Source: Phoronis australis (lineage: Eukaryota; Phoronida; Phoronidae). From it: 64,000 bases of DNA. Position 1 is the first letter of the stretch; each line of letters starts with the position of its first letter. The translations under genes and the position numbers were made by a program. Shown in pieces: positions 29,280-41,999 of this stretch. The stretch spans positions 289,290 to 353,289 of the forward strand of contig NMRA01000325.1 of the NCBI GenBank assembly GCA_002633005.1, in the 5' to 3' direction. Under the pieces are notes generated by a model. It searched no databases. It saw nothing but the letters and a program-made list of their open reading frames with translations, and had not been told where the DNA came from.

Positions 29280-32200
29280 TCACGATGATCCTGCAAAAGC
29301 AAAATTAACGTGAAATGAATAACATTAATTTGTTAACAACAATATCAGGAAATAGGTCAGTATTAGATAATATGAACATCACCATACATCCAGGCCAACC
29401 CACCCAATGCGTAAGTTAGTCATCAAAACATCTAAAAACTCATTGAAACATTTCACCAGATATTACGGAGGTGAGACAACACAGCTGCTCAGATGGCATA
29501 TGTCTCATTAACACGGGGCCAATGCCAGTGGTCTGAACAAGGCATTGGACATATTAGTCACATGCCACACTGATTTGATACATTGGATATGAGTGTTAGG
29601 CAGATAGACTTCTTGGCTTGAGTGAAGAGTCAGAAATTTTGTGTAGATGAAAACCAAGACACCCTTCTTGAATATAGACACAAAGTTTCTGTACATAAAG
29701 TCAAACATGTACTCAGCACCAACAAAGCAACCCACAACAGTGCTAGGCACATAGCTAGTGTGGCCTACCATTTGGTATTAAAGTGTTCCATTGCATACCC
29801 AAACTTCTTCATAGGCCAAAGACTGATTTTTTAACATTTCAAGTAAAACTAGAAATTCAGCTTTGATATACTCCTTTACTGAACCAGGCTCCCCTCAGAC
29901 ACGACCAAAACAAACAAGGTTGGGAAATGTGGTGACGTCCCCCACTTTACGGCGAGTAGAACTGCCAGGGAGTACTTTGTTTGGCTGTTGGTACAAAGTT
30001 GAACTAAATCTCCGTTCATGATGCCAGCCTAACATTAAAGGAACAACATGGAGTCCAAACAAAAAGTCATTCTGGGAGAAACCTGAAAACATTTCTGACA
30101 AGGGAAGCAAGTTCAAAAAAGCTGATTACTCAATTTTTTTCACTCCTTAGGGAAACCATGCATATTAAAGATATATTCAATAATTGGGTTCCTTTCATTT
30201 TCAACCACACTACACTACTCGAAGAAAAAAAGATGAAAGTCAACGACGTGGGAAATACAACACTAAGACCAAACTGAAACTATAGGACCACTAAAAGCGA
30301 ACAATGCAAAGGAAGTGTCCACACTATTCCAGGGAGACATGCTGTGTTTTTGTGGAGAACCTAAGTCACGGTGTCCATGAGTACGGTACTGTATGTTAAA
30401 CTGTGGCAGAGTTTAGTCTGATCTACATTTGATTTGAGAGAGTCCATGTATTGTTCACAGATAGCATATCTAATGCAATCTCCTTTAGGAAGACCATTTC
30501 TGGATTCAGTGTTTTGTGCTCTGCTTGCAAGCAGTGCCATGACGTGACTTAGTGAAATGTATAACAGCAGAAATACAATGACAGTGTAGAAAGAATAACC
30601 TCCATTTTGTTGAAAACACTATCCTTGGTGCCCAAATATGATGTACTTTGATGCCAAATATGTCTATTTGAAAAGGAGTGACACACAAACGAAAATAAAC
30701 ATAACTGAACAAAATCTCAGGTACAACACCAAACACCAAATGCATTACCCTTCACACTTTCAGGCCACTATCAACATCCAAGGTCAACTCCTGCGCTTTG
30801 ACATTTGCAGCTTTGATTGAATATAATACAAAGCAGTTTACAGGAATGAAATTAACAAGATTTAAAATACACAATTAATGACTTTATCCTGTGCTACAGT
30901 CATTGCACCATCAACACAAATATAAAGTTGTTGGATTAAATTTGAGTTGCATGTGCATCGTGCATTGATACACTTACAAGTGTAATCCTACTAGCATTTA
31001 GTTTTATTTATACATCCATGACATTACAAATAAGACTGTGATATCACATCCTAACAATACAAATTGCCAAAGTAAAGGTTTTGATAAGTTAAAACTAGGT
31101 AAGAACTGACTGTAACAAACAATCACCTTTTTCAGGAAGTGGTTTGCCGACATCATCACTGCGCGTGCTCTTCCACTCAATCATTCGCTCCAAACATGGC
31201 CGATTGCTCTGGTTGACATGAGCTGATACATTTTGGTTCATGTTGTGTGCCATGGCGATGCCAAAGAAGACTCTTGAGGTCGCCACTGCCTTCTGGTCAT
31301 TGAGGGCACGTGAGAGATTGTATGCTTTGTTGAAATAATCTGTGGCTTGCTCGTATTTGCCCTGGGAGTAAAAATTAGAATATGAGAAAAAAATCAGATT
31401 TGAGGTCATATGAGCATGGTGATGAGCTGAGAAGAAATTCCAAGTTTTGCCAATGGCTCACTTTCTGCAATGAAAAATGGTGTTTGGGACCACATCATAT
31501 ATTTACCTTTGACTCATGGGAAGTTAAAGTAAAAGTTCATATGAGCATGTAGCACAGAATCAATGCCCTTTATACTCAATACTTGGCCATGGCAAAACTC
31601 AGAAAGCGACTAATATACATTACAAAACCTTTTTTTTTAGTCTGTACAAGTGATAACACAAATAGAACAGCATGAAAAATGTGAAGGAGGACATGATTTG
31701 AAGTGTTTCAGAAGTCAAAATGCTAAACTTTACTGACAATTACCAATAAAAAGTGAAATAGAATAAATAACAAGACCTATTCATTGGATGGCATGTCACA
31801 TTTACCAAAAAATAGTGTTATTTACAAGTGGGGTGTTCATTAACAATGATCTATCACAGCAGTGTAGCAGTTCCAAAACTGGGCGAAACTTTTGAAACAC
31901 CCTGTATTTTTCTCAACAGTTCATTGATGAAAGTATGAAACACCTTATCCATATAAGTCCAGAGTAAGAGCTCACCCATGATTACACATAAGTCACCATC
32001 TGGACAAGTTGTCATGAATCTTAAGAGAGACTTCGTGCATTAATCTACACCAACCACTACAAACCTGTGAATTGTAGGCAGCCCCAAGTGCACTGCAAGC
32101 TTTACTGTAAGCTGACTCGTCCTTGCTTCTCTCGGCCACCTGAACAAACAGCTTGAGATACCGTATGCTCTCGTCTGTCTTGCCCTGACGTGCGTACGCT

Positions 32201-35200
32201 CGTGCAATTGCCTCGCACGCCTTGCCAATACCTTCATCATTACCTGCTTCCTTGGCACTCTCAAGGTAACCATTTAAATACTGAAAGAAAGTTATTCTAA
32301 TTTAAGGGGAAAGTTCAAAAGTGTGGTGAATTTTCTTTAATTTACAACACAATACCATGAAATACTGACACCGTATTTTATAAAAAATTTTCAATGAAAA
32401 TAAAAACTTTAAATTATTATTAGCACACTTTATATTGTACAGATGTCAACAACAAACAGGACAAAGTTTTGGTCATTTTTACCATGCACTGAGCTTTTGT
32501 AAAATGGAAACATGTCAATTTTGGGAATAATTTTTGTTTGAATTTTAGGAAACTTTACAGTAACAAACCTGAAAACAGGGGCCATTTTGTAAAAATAACC
32601 ACTGAAATAAAGCAGTGTTGGAGTTGACAACCAATATTAAGCAAAATTAAAATTTACAAATATCTGTAAGAAGGATATATTCACATTCATCTAACATCAT
32701 ACAAGATCACATGTGTGTCGGCCAGATTAAAAACAAAATCACAGTCTACTATCACGAGGTCAATTTCCACAATTATTTTTATCCAAGACTGATGAGAATT
32801 TACAGTAGCCACTGTACTACCTACACAGTTTGGATAAGATACAAAATGAAACATAAGAATATTAGCAGTCTTCAAATAGGTATATGCTTTAACTTTATTT
32901 AATATAGTCAATGTCTACCTACACTGCTTAGTTCGTAAACTGTCTCTGTGCACATATTGAAGGTAATGCTTATGAATGATTTTGGTTTGTACTATTTTCA
33001 TTGCTTTTTTTGTCTGCATTGCCTGTTCAAAGAATTGTAGAGAATCTAAAGTTTATCCTGAGGATAATCTTCTGTTCTAGGTATATTTCGGGACCAGGAA
33101 CGGCCCAGATATATTTTTGGTGCTGTGCATGATTTGTGTGATGTCACATAGGCTATATAAGCATTATTTTTCTAATCTGTGTATCCCAAAATAGCTAGAC
33201 AGTAACCAATTTTTTAGCACTGCCCCAGAAATCACTTTCACATTATATTCAGGTTCTCATTCACTCCCTTGCATACACTCACTAGTAAGCCTGAGCTCAG
33301 AGGAGTACTAGGAGATACATTTGTTCTACACTCGATTGTCTGCCAATAAAGCTAGGTTTCGAACCCAGGTCTCCAAAATGGGAGCGCGGAGCTCAAGCCA
33401 CTGAGACACACACTATCTCCTCTAATCCTCATTATGTCACTCAGTAATTACAGGTGTTACAACATGATATGTGTGATATGAAATTCTTTTGCATTGTGAG
33501 GGAACATTTGAGTCTTCCGATTGACTCAATTTTCAATTCTGGTTGGCAAGATGCATCAACAGGTTGATATGGATGAAATTCACCAACCTTTTGAAACATT
33601 GGATGTGACATCCCACTGCACAGCGGTGACAATGACAGTAAAAAATTGATAGTAAATGCTAGGAAATCAAAAAACCGTCTTAAATTCCCATATATATAAT
33701 GCTGAACATCTGTCAACCAACTGCTCTACTGCCATCTTAAGACAGGGTGTATTTCATTAAGTCACTGTTATTTTTCATAAAAAATGGAGAGAGCAACTAA
33801 ATTCCCAAAATAACGGAGCCTACCAATAATGATGTCTCTGCGTCATCATTTTTCTCATATGCCAGTCCCAGTCTGTAACTGGTGTCTCCTTCCGCCATCT
33901 TGTCGCCAACTAAAAGATTTTCAACAAAATATCAGCATCATAGGAACAACATGGACTAGGTTAACTGCAAAACAATTGTCAACAGATTGTGCACAAAATG
34001 TGAAAAGCTTAACATGCAACCACCAGTTGGAAGGAAGTGTTCCAAAAGATGTTGTGAGGTTTGTGTTAAGAAAACAGATAAAAGAATTCCACTACATCTT
34101 TACGTACAGAATGACTCAGGGACAAATTTGAAAAAATCTGTAAGTCATCCAATGTGCAGTTACCAGCCACTTTGACTTGGGTGGACATTAACTCATCTAG
34201 CCTATGTGGTCCCGTCATCATTTTATTGTTATACATACTCAATCCTTCTGTACTTTGGTTCTCAATACATACCCTCTTTGGACATTTGATAGGCTTTCAA
34301 CAAGTACTCAAGATATGCCTCTTTGTCTGTGGCACACAGCTTGTTGCCAATAGTTGTGTAGACTCGCGTTAAGTGGGTCGCAGCCACTGATTTTAGGGGA
34401 CGTCCATCCTCCAGCCACTCTGACTCGCCATCTTGTGCCAGTTTATAGAACTGTTCAAGATGTTCAGTTGCATCATACAGATTACCTGCAAAGGTGAATC
34501 AATGTGAAGCGTGCGTGTGAAACAAAAAATGTGAACATGAGAAAAACTGGCCAAAATGTAAAAATGCAACGTGAAGATGCAAAGTGAAGTCGCGATGTGA
34601 CTCAACATCAGTGACAAACAATGCATGACAACAGGCAGTTGGTTGAGGGTTGATTGAAGCATTTCCAGTCCTTAAGCAGTTCAGCATGCAGGACTGAAGT
34701 GAGACAACTTACAATGATAAAAAGTGGACTTTCCAAAGGAAAAACCAAAACAAAGCAAAAAAATGCACTTAAATCCCACACAGTGCTAAGTTGGTCAAGC
34801 CGAAATTTCAAAATACAACCAGAATAAAGTGAGGAAGTGACAGTGGCCACTGAAGTAATCAATGAACCCCATTTGGCCCATGCTTTCACCAAAAAGGTTT
34901 TTAAAATATATTTAGTTAGACAGCCAGGACTTCAAACAAAACACTTGTTGAACAATTGAATATCCCATGATGAAAGAACATTACTATTCATTACTATTAA
35001 TCACTTTATGAATTTGTGAATATAGACACGAAATTTTTTACAGCCAAAGACTCACGTTATGGGGGAAACAAACATACTAATTACCTCTCAATCACTGTTG
35101 TTGATTTCACCATGATGGCGTAATCAGCAGTCGCAAATCTTGTAGACTGTAAAAACTAGTTGTTCAAAATCTGCACAGTAAAGCACCACTTACCACTTTG

Positions 35201-38200
35201 TTCCAAGGCCAGTCCCACATTACAGTATGCCTCAGCCTGTTTCTGTCCCAGTATGATGTCACCAGTGTCCAGACAAGTCTGGAAGAAGTGGTCACTCAGC
35301 CACTTATCCTGAGTTTCCAGGAAGTATTTGGCCAGACTGAACCGGTTCATGTACACTTCATCATAATCACCTGTGAGTTGATGGAGAAAATAAATAATGA
35401 ATACACGCCATTAAATAGTTCTTTATTCAGTTAGGAAAATCAGTACAAAAATGACATGTATGTGATGAAACAATAAAAGTAAAATCCACACAAGGTGCAC
35501 AGTCTGCTTATTGTTTAATTCCAACAAAATTATCCGACATGGTTGTTACAGATCAGGCACTTGGTCCTTCAAAATACGTCAGACTTTAAAGCAACTAGAT
35601 AAAATCTAGTGATCTGATTGGATCTGACTTTTGAAAGTTCTACTGCTGGTACAATCTTAATATCACTTGCTTTGAGGTTGGTTCCTTTTTTATGCAATTC
35701 CTGAACTTTTTAAATTTCAGTGTGTTAGGAGAGTTCAGTTAAAAGGGAGGTCCTGTCAATAGGTATTACCATGACCTTTCACCTCCAAAGCAGATATATT
35801 ACCTTGACCTTTCCCCTCTACACTAGATTACTGTGATGCTTTAGTTCCACAGCAGATTAATTCAGAATGGATCAGTGTTTTCCACACTCAGAAATTCAAA
35901 CAGGTTGCATTTACAACCACTTTGTGAAAATTTACAGTGTGCAGCATGTGCATATCATAGAGAAAATACAAAAATGATACTTTTTGTTCAAAATGAAAAG
36001 ATCCATTGTGTTGTGTGCAAAAACAAACAGGACGTGGCAAACTGTTAAAATAGGTCATGGAGAACACAGCAGGTTATTCATCCTAACTTTAATGAGAAAT
36101 GGTTTTACACTAACACTTTACAGTAGGTTTAGCAAAGTAATTATGAGGGCATCATACAAGTTCTCTAAGTACCTAGCAGTTATGTGTATATTCTCAGACA
36201 CTTTGAACTTTGGCATAAGTGAGATTAAATTATATTTCATGAACAGTTTTGTGGAGCATAAGACCAAATTTATGACTCAAGCCTTAAGTCACTTTTCATG
36301 AAATAAACCTCTGGATATATTGACTCACTTTGTGTTTTCAATGTAAAGTGCCAACACTGGATATATTGACTCACTTTCTAAATGTTAGTTAAAATAAAAT
36401 TTGAATTATGAGATAATTAAAACTCAAAACAACATGTGTTTTCACTGCAAAGTACCAGCACTGTATAAACTAATTTTAATGTTCAGTCATTAATTTTTGC
36501 ATGCCTCTATATCTCACAGTCAATGCTAGTAATGAATCTATAATCGGTACTCTTTGGCATTTTTTTCACTGCTTATATTCATTACATGATTATACAATTA
36601 TTGTCCATCTTATATTACCTATTATACGTTATTTACCTGTACTCATTATATTGTAACTGTACTAGTCATAATAAATGACCTGATATCGCCTACCTCAGTC
36701 TCCTTTTAATCTCTGGTAACGAGCTTGCGACGCACGTATCATTTATCTATTATTTGAGACATATGTCGATCATAAATATTTATTGCTTTCAGTTAGGTCT
36801 GACCTATTTTTATTTTACATTTTTTGGTGTTAGTTAACTCGAGTCAGATTTATTTTCAGCATTATTTTTATATGGCCAAGTGTTTTATCTGTATTTCTCC
36901 ATTGATTAAAAGTGAGGTGGCAACACAGTTTATCATATATGCGAACCCAGAATTCATGACACACGACAAAATGCTGACCTTTCCTGAGGGCCTCCTCAGC
37001 CTTTGTTAAGTGCACTTTGAGCATGTCCAGTTTTTCATGTTCGTTCTCCAGCAGTGTCTGCTGCCACAGGATGGACTCATCTCCTGCTGCCTCACGCTCT
37101 TCATTCCTTTGTTTGATGAGCGAGAAAATCTCTGAGAATGAACGATGAAATCCATCCTGTAGCATATCCAGAAAAAGGTTGTGCTTGTACGAGTTGCGAT
37201 AGCTGGAAATATAAATATGGAAAGAGGTTATTTTTGAATGACTCATAAAGATCTCGTCTCCTGTTTTTAGACTAGCACAATTGTAAGAATTATCTATGAT
37301 TGGTGCAACTCATAAAACATGTTATTTTGACTGTGTATTTACTGTTTTGCTGCTTGTAGCACCTTACTTTAACTTTTAACAGTTGTCCCAGTTTTTAGCA
37401 GAACGGTGATGCTTTGTGTGATAAACAAGTTAACATATTTAAATTTAAAATTAACAAGAAAACAGACCAAATACGTTCTCAAGATACTATAGCAATTCTG
37501 TGCAAAGTGTCTTAAGCACTGTTGTTCATCTTATAAATAAGATACCGAAGTTGTCTTAATATTATCCAACTAAGATATAGTTTATATTATTTCTTGACAT
37601 AGCTCTCACAAGCGATTTGAAATAGCTATAGGAAAATTCTTCAAAATAATTTGTTACTGAGCAGAGGAAAACAGGTGCCCAGTTTAAACTAATTTCTCTT
37701 TGCACTCATTTAGTATAACAAGCCCTGATAAAGAGAACATGGTATGTTTATTTAATCAACTTCTACCATACATCCTAAACATATCTCCGTTGCATCAACA
37801 AGATACACCAAGCTAATAAATATTATGCATTCAACTAGTACTACTCAACTAACAAAATCCCAGGTGTTGACATAATCATTACATGGCAATGACATCATTA
37901 CTTATTATTAATAATGTTTCTGTAAGACAAAGTTACTAATAATACTGTCTGGGAGCATTCACTTAACACAAGAACATTTCAAAACTACTATCAATCAGAA
38001 CATAACCAAATTATCGCCTTAGCTGTTAACTATTTGTTAACAGAAAATATTGAAGAAGGTCAAATTTTGCATTTTATTCACAATCATTTTTACTAATGTA
38101 AGGAAAGTCAGGGCGAAAAATTGTATCATCTACTAAAACATTTTTACTATCTTACAGCAGTCATACCTTGACGTCTGCAATTTATTTAAGTGTGGCTGTC

Positions 38201-38396
38201 GAGAACGTAACTCCTGCTTTTTGGCCATTAGCTGTTTCTCCTTTTTACCCATGGACCTCCGCAGGGGGGCCAAGTGGTAGACAGCCTTCCCTCCTACTGG
38301 GGCTGACTTTGGTGGGCTGGGCATGTGCTGCATGACAACCCCACGGTTGTGGCTGGCACTCCCGGTGCCCCCTATGGCTGGCAGGGTAGCCGCCAT
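29280..38396 (-). CDS. TTC29: TTC29, tetratricopeptide protein of cilia and sperm flagella, complete
   Basis: TTC29 is a TPR protein required for normal ciliary and sperm-flagellar movement. Exons in transcription order: 38396-38167, 37202-36979, 35370-35194, 34485-34273, 33909-33824, 32280-32065, 31361-31127, 29290-29280. All phases agree and give 463 residues (human about 475). Family hallmarks: NLFLDMLQDGFHRSF after a basic N-terminus, DKWLSDHFF, SGNLYDATEHLEQFY, SYRLGLAYE, then TPR helices ARAYARQGKTDESIRYL and GKYEQATDYFNKAY. The 86-bp exon at 33824-33909 is easily missed because it is short. The start ATG follows an acceptor at 38400, so at least one 5' UTR exon lies upstream. The last exon adds only GSS before the stop; this end is the least certain part. 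Confidence 0.9.
33346..33410 (-). mobile_element. tRNA-derived SINE remnant
   Basis: On the minus strand, an A-box-like GTCTCAGTGGCTTGAG is followed by a perfect B box GGTTCGAAACC (plus 33355-33365) at normal tRNA spacing. The anticodon arm is imperfect (four-base stem, six-base loop) and no clean acceptor stem forms, so this is not a working tRNA gene. It lies in the TTC29 intron between 32280 and 33824. Confidence 0.6.
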
Positions 38397-39494
38397 GTTT
38401 CTAAAATAAAATATGAACATTAGGCCATGGATTTCACAGCATTTTCAGAAATACCTTGCAATCATCTCACTGTCAAATTACTGTTATTGTGTTATCATAA
38501 CGTCATTTTGCCTGTGAGGGAAACTTAGGGGCTTCAGGGAGTATAAACTGGTCAGCTGTTATCAGTGATTATGAATAGGCATTTGTCTGGACTCCAGATG
38601 CAGCCAATAAACATGGTAATTACACCTGACCAGTTGTGAACTAAATTCATTCACACTGGTCACATTTAGTATCAAGTTGTCAACTATCTCTCACAAAACT
38701 CAACTGATTTTTGTGGGAGAAAATGGTCCTAACTCAATTTTTATGAGAAAATCAAATATTGGACTCTGTTTTCTTCCACAAAAAGGGCGAAAAATGATAT
38801 CAAACGTCCTAATTCTTCAGGCAGCACTTATCTTACCACAATCAGGGAGTAATTGAGTGGAAACACCTGCTGATTCTGACTGTCTGGACTAGCCTGCCTG
38901 ATACAGCTGGACAGTCTATCACGACAATATAAGGTTATGTTGTGAGATACTCAATAACTCCAGCATCATAAAATATCTGAGAACGAAAGAAGTCGCACCT
39001 CTTGTCTGGCACATTAGAATTTCAATTTGGGTCAAGCAAAAGCCATTTTTGTGCTCTCACAGTTTACTAAAGAGTTAGTCAAGATCTCATCAATTTAACT
39101 TTTAAGCCGAGAATAGTTGCTCCAATGACAATGTCCAATGTAGCTTACACTCACACATTCAGAAACTCTAACACAGTACAGTCAACAGTGGTTATTTTCA
39201 GTTGGAGTTGAATACCAGAGAACATCAGTAGTCTGTAAACTGAATTAGCTGAGCGTAAGGATAAGGGTGAGCCAGGGCAGGCAGCTGAGCTGGGAAGGTT
39301 AGAAGAATCGTCGTCAGGTTTTGAAGGACTCCCTTACAGACCCTACTTTTATGTTTGAAAACACCAGGCATGTGTATTGCATATAACACATTCTGGTTAT
39401 TCACACCATTACCTTTACCTTTTAATCAAATGCGATCTGTCTCAAATATATACAAACGATTAAAAGCTAATAATCCATTCCTCACTCAAAAATA

Positions 39495-39532
39495 AAAATG
39501 GCGGACGTAAAGAGAAAATCACCATTGGCAAC
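39495..39532 (-). promoter_or_regulatory. TTC29: Candidate TTC29 promoter with RFX X-box-like site
   Basis: ATCACCATTGGCAAC at 39518-39532 reads GTTGCCAATGGTGAT on the gene strand. This is one perfect RFX half-site (GTTGCC) and one degenerate half-site with a slightly long spacer. An AAAATGGCGG motif lies at 39495-39504. The position is about 1.1 kb upstream of the start codon, where a 5' UTR exon is expected. RFX factors drive ciliary genes in animals. Confidence 0.45.
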
Positions 39533-39937
39533 GACAGTTTTCAGCGAAAACATTTGAATAACAAACAATAAGTAAAAGCATTTAAACAAAATAAATATTT
39601 TGATCTTATTTTTGATAATTTTACATACAATATGTCCTCATTAAATGTTATACAAACAAATATGAGTTTGTGAAATATAATATTTGAGTCGTCATTACTG
39701 TCATGGCGGCCCCCTATGTTCCCTGATTATTATCATTTCTTCGTTCTTTGGGTCGTAGATGTTTCTGGAAATTGTTAAAAATATACAGCGGCTGATTAAA
39801 GGTGCCTGTGGTACTATTGACTAAGTTGTGTGTGGTGAGTTTCCAATTTGGTTAAACCTGAGACATTTAAGAGCACTTACAAAGTGTACAGAGTCATGTC
39901 AATGAATTGAAGCCAAGGATACATTTGTAGCCAGCCA

Positions 39938-41160
39938 CCTAGCTGTATGATAGACAGCGATCACCGTCTGTTGTTGGCCCAGTAGAGGTGTAAGCTTTTC
40001 GGCGAATTATGCCTCACACTAAGTTTTGCACAGCACACCAGAGTTTTCTGTTGGAAGGCTGCGGCGCATCTTAGTGTCTTTCAAACTTTCAAAGGCTGTC
40101 ATGACAGCTTGACCATGTACGTGTCACGGATGGCTATTTTTAGATGTTTTGTCCTGTCTCACTTTAGTTACTGTAACTTAGTGTGGCATTTCTGCAGCGT
40201 GACGAACACTATAAAACTCGAGCGCTTACAGTACAAGGCACTGACAGATTTGTTTATCAGGACTGGAATGTGTGCTACACTGAACTCCTCGCTAGAGCAG
40301 ATCTTCCGACCCTTGAACTGTCTAGAAAGCGCGCGATCCCTCTAATCATATCATCTCTTGTAACCCCCTTTCATGTGGGACCTCTTTGAGGAAAAAGTGT
40401 CTCATTATAATCTGCATAATAAATCTGTGCTACGTGTGAAAAATTGTCGAACAGTGCACCAAGGTTTAAACTCTTTATCAGTGTACGGTGCTAAACTCTG
40501 GAACTCTCTTCCAAATGAGTCCAAGTTCATGGACTATAAACTTTTTAAGAATTTTATTAAATCTTGGACAGAACCACCGTGCAGGTGCAGGGTATGCAGA
40601 TTCGGCTAGTGTTTGTCTGTTTTGTCAAACTGACTATAAATAAAGAGATTGATTGATTGATTGATCAAAGTCACGTTGTTGTAAATACCTTTTGCACATA
40701 GAGGGACACCTTAGGAGGCCATCAATATTTTTAATTCCTTCCAAATCGAAGAAATACTCCCGTTATCAAACTTCTTCAAGCAGTCCCTCATTCAGTACCC
40801 AAAATCTGTAACTCGTCATTTGTAATACTGTGCGGCAGGTGGTATGACATCATATCCCCTGGCGTGCGCAGTGTAAAATGGTGAGTTACCCATTTTGCGA
40901 ACTGAACGAGGGATTGCTCGAAGAAAAAGTTTGATAACAGTATTTCTTCGAGTTGGAAGGAATTAAATGCATCGACAGCCTCCTAAGGTGTCTCTCTATG
41001 CGCAAAAGATATTTACATTCAATGCAACAACGTAACTGATATTAATTTTTAGTCAGTGTGAGGCATGATTCGCCGAAAAACTTCAAGCGTATGAAGCTCC
41101 TATAGGAGCTCCACCATCTCTACTTGGCCAACTAGAGACAGTGATCACTGTCTAGCTGTA
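39938..41160. mobile_element. Fold-back transposon 1 (long inverted repeats)
   Basis: Non-autonomous element with very long inverted arms. Outer arms: 39938-40020 against about 41045-41160. Inner arms: about 40665-40800 against about 40885-41040, including 'CACCTTAGGAGGC' and 'ATTCCTTCCAA' in inverse order. The outer right arm includes the perfect palindrome GACAGTGATCACTGTC at 41137-41152. No transposase. A LINE fragment interrupts the left arm. Confidence 0.85.
40021..40664 (+). pseudogene. 5'-truncated non-LTR retrotransposon fragment (reverse transcriptase C-terminus)
   Basis: Translates in pieces to the end of a LINE reverse transcriptase: SHFSYCNLVW, KLERLQYKAL, then (after a frameshift near 40240) YTELLARADLPTLE, then (back in the first frame) GAKLWNSLP and a terminal C-x-C-x-x-C. 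It ends in AATAAA followed by a GATT microsatellite, a CR1/Jockey-like 3' end. It is inserted inside the left arm of fold-back transposon 1; the uninterrupted junction is visible in the neighbouring copy. Broken by frameshifts. Confidence 0.85.
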
Positions 41161-41990
41161 CGATAGACAGTGACCACTGTCTCTAGTTGAACTACAGACG
41201 GTAAAGCTCTTATAGGCGTTTCATACACAGAAAGTTTTTCAGCGAATTATGCTTCACACTGATTAAAAAATCAAAGTCACATTGTTATAAGTACCTTTTG
41301 CACAAAGATGGATACCTTAGGAGGCCGGTGGTATTTTTGTGCGTGAACTTGGAATATTGCTTAAATCTCAAGATCGTGTATGCGTGAACTTGGAATACAT
41401 AAGGGAACTTGAAAAGTTCACTCAAATAATCACACTCACGTTGATAAAAATTTGCACTGCACTAAGTCAAATTACATGTTAATAAAATAACATAAATTTT
41501 AACTAGTATTTTCCAATTGTTGAAGATCTTATTCACCAAACAATAATTGATTTAACCATTCAAATATTCCTCCGATTCTTTGACCCAAGTTAGGCTAAAG
41601 GAGAAAATGGGTGATCATGAGGCCAGTGATTACAAAAATTCTTGACACTGAATAAAAAATTCACCTGATTGCCCAAATACATATTTGATTCCAAGTTCAC
41701 GCATACGTGATCTTGAGATTAAGCAGGATTCCAAGTTCACGGCTCACACACAGCAGTATGATGTCATATACCCTGCCATGCACTGCATAAAAATGGCCAG
41801 TTTCCGATTTTGGGAACTGAACGAAGGACTGGTTGAAGAAAAAGTTTGATTATCAAAGTATTTGTTCTAGTTGGAAGGAATTGAAAACATCGGCAGCGCA
41901 CCTAAGGTGTCCCTCCAGGTGCAAAAGGTACTTATAAGAACATGACTTTGATGTTGTAACCAGTATGAGGCATAATTCACCGAAACGCTA
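41160..41990. mobile_element. Fold-back transposon 2, abutting the first
   Basis: The left arm (41160-41336) and right arm (about 41752-41990) match the arms of fold-back 1 ('TCAAAGTCAC', 'CCTTAGGAGGC', 'TGATGTCATAT', 'GGCATAATTCACCG'). Part of the left arm is missing where another element is inserted. The right arm ends without the GACAGTGATCACTGTC palindrome. Confidence 0.8.
41339..41749. mobile_element. Nested ~410-bp inverted-repeat element inside fold-back 2
   Basis: The ends at about 41339-41397 and 41688-41749 are ~60-bp inverted copies sharing 'GCGTGAACTTGGAAT' twice and 'AATCTCAAGATC'. The interior is AT-rich and non-coding. It is absent from fold-back 1 at the same place, which shows it was inserted later. 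Confidence 0.85.
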
Positions 41991-41999
41991 TTTAAGTGA

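Noticed and set aside
29895-30116. 73-codon minus frame within the last TTC29 intron
   Set aside because: No TPR or other motif, and the predicted TTC29 is already near the family length without it.
33346-33410. Functional tRNA gene
   Set aside because: The A and B boxes fit, but the anticodon loop has six bases and no acceptor stem pairs; read as a SINE head.
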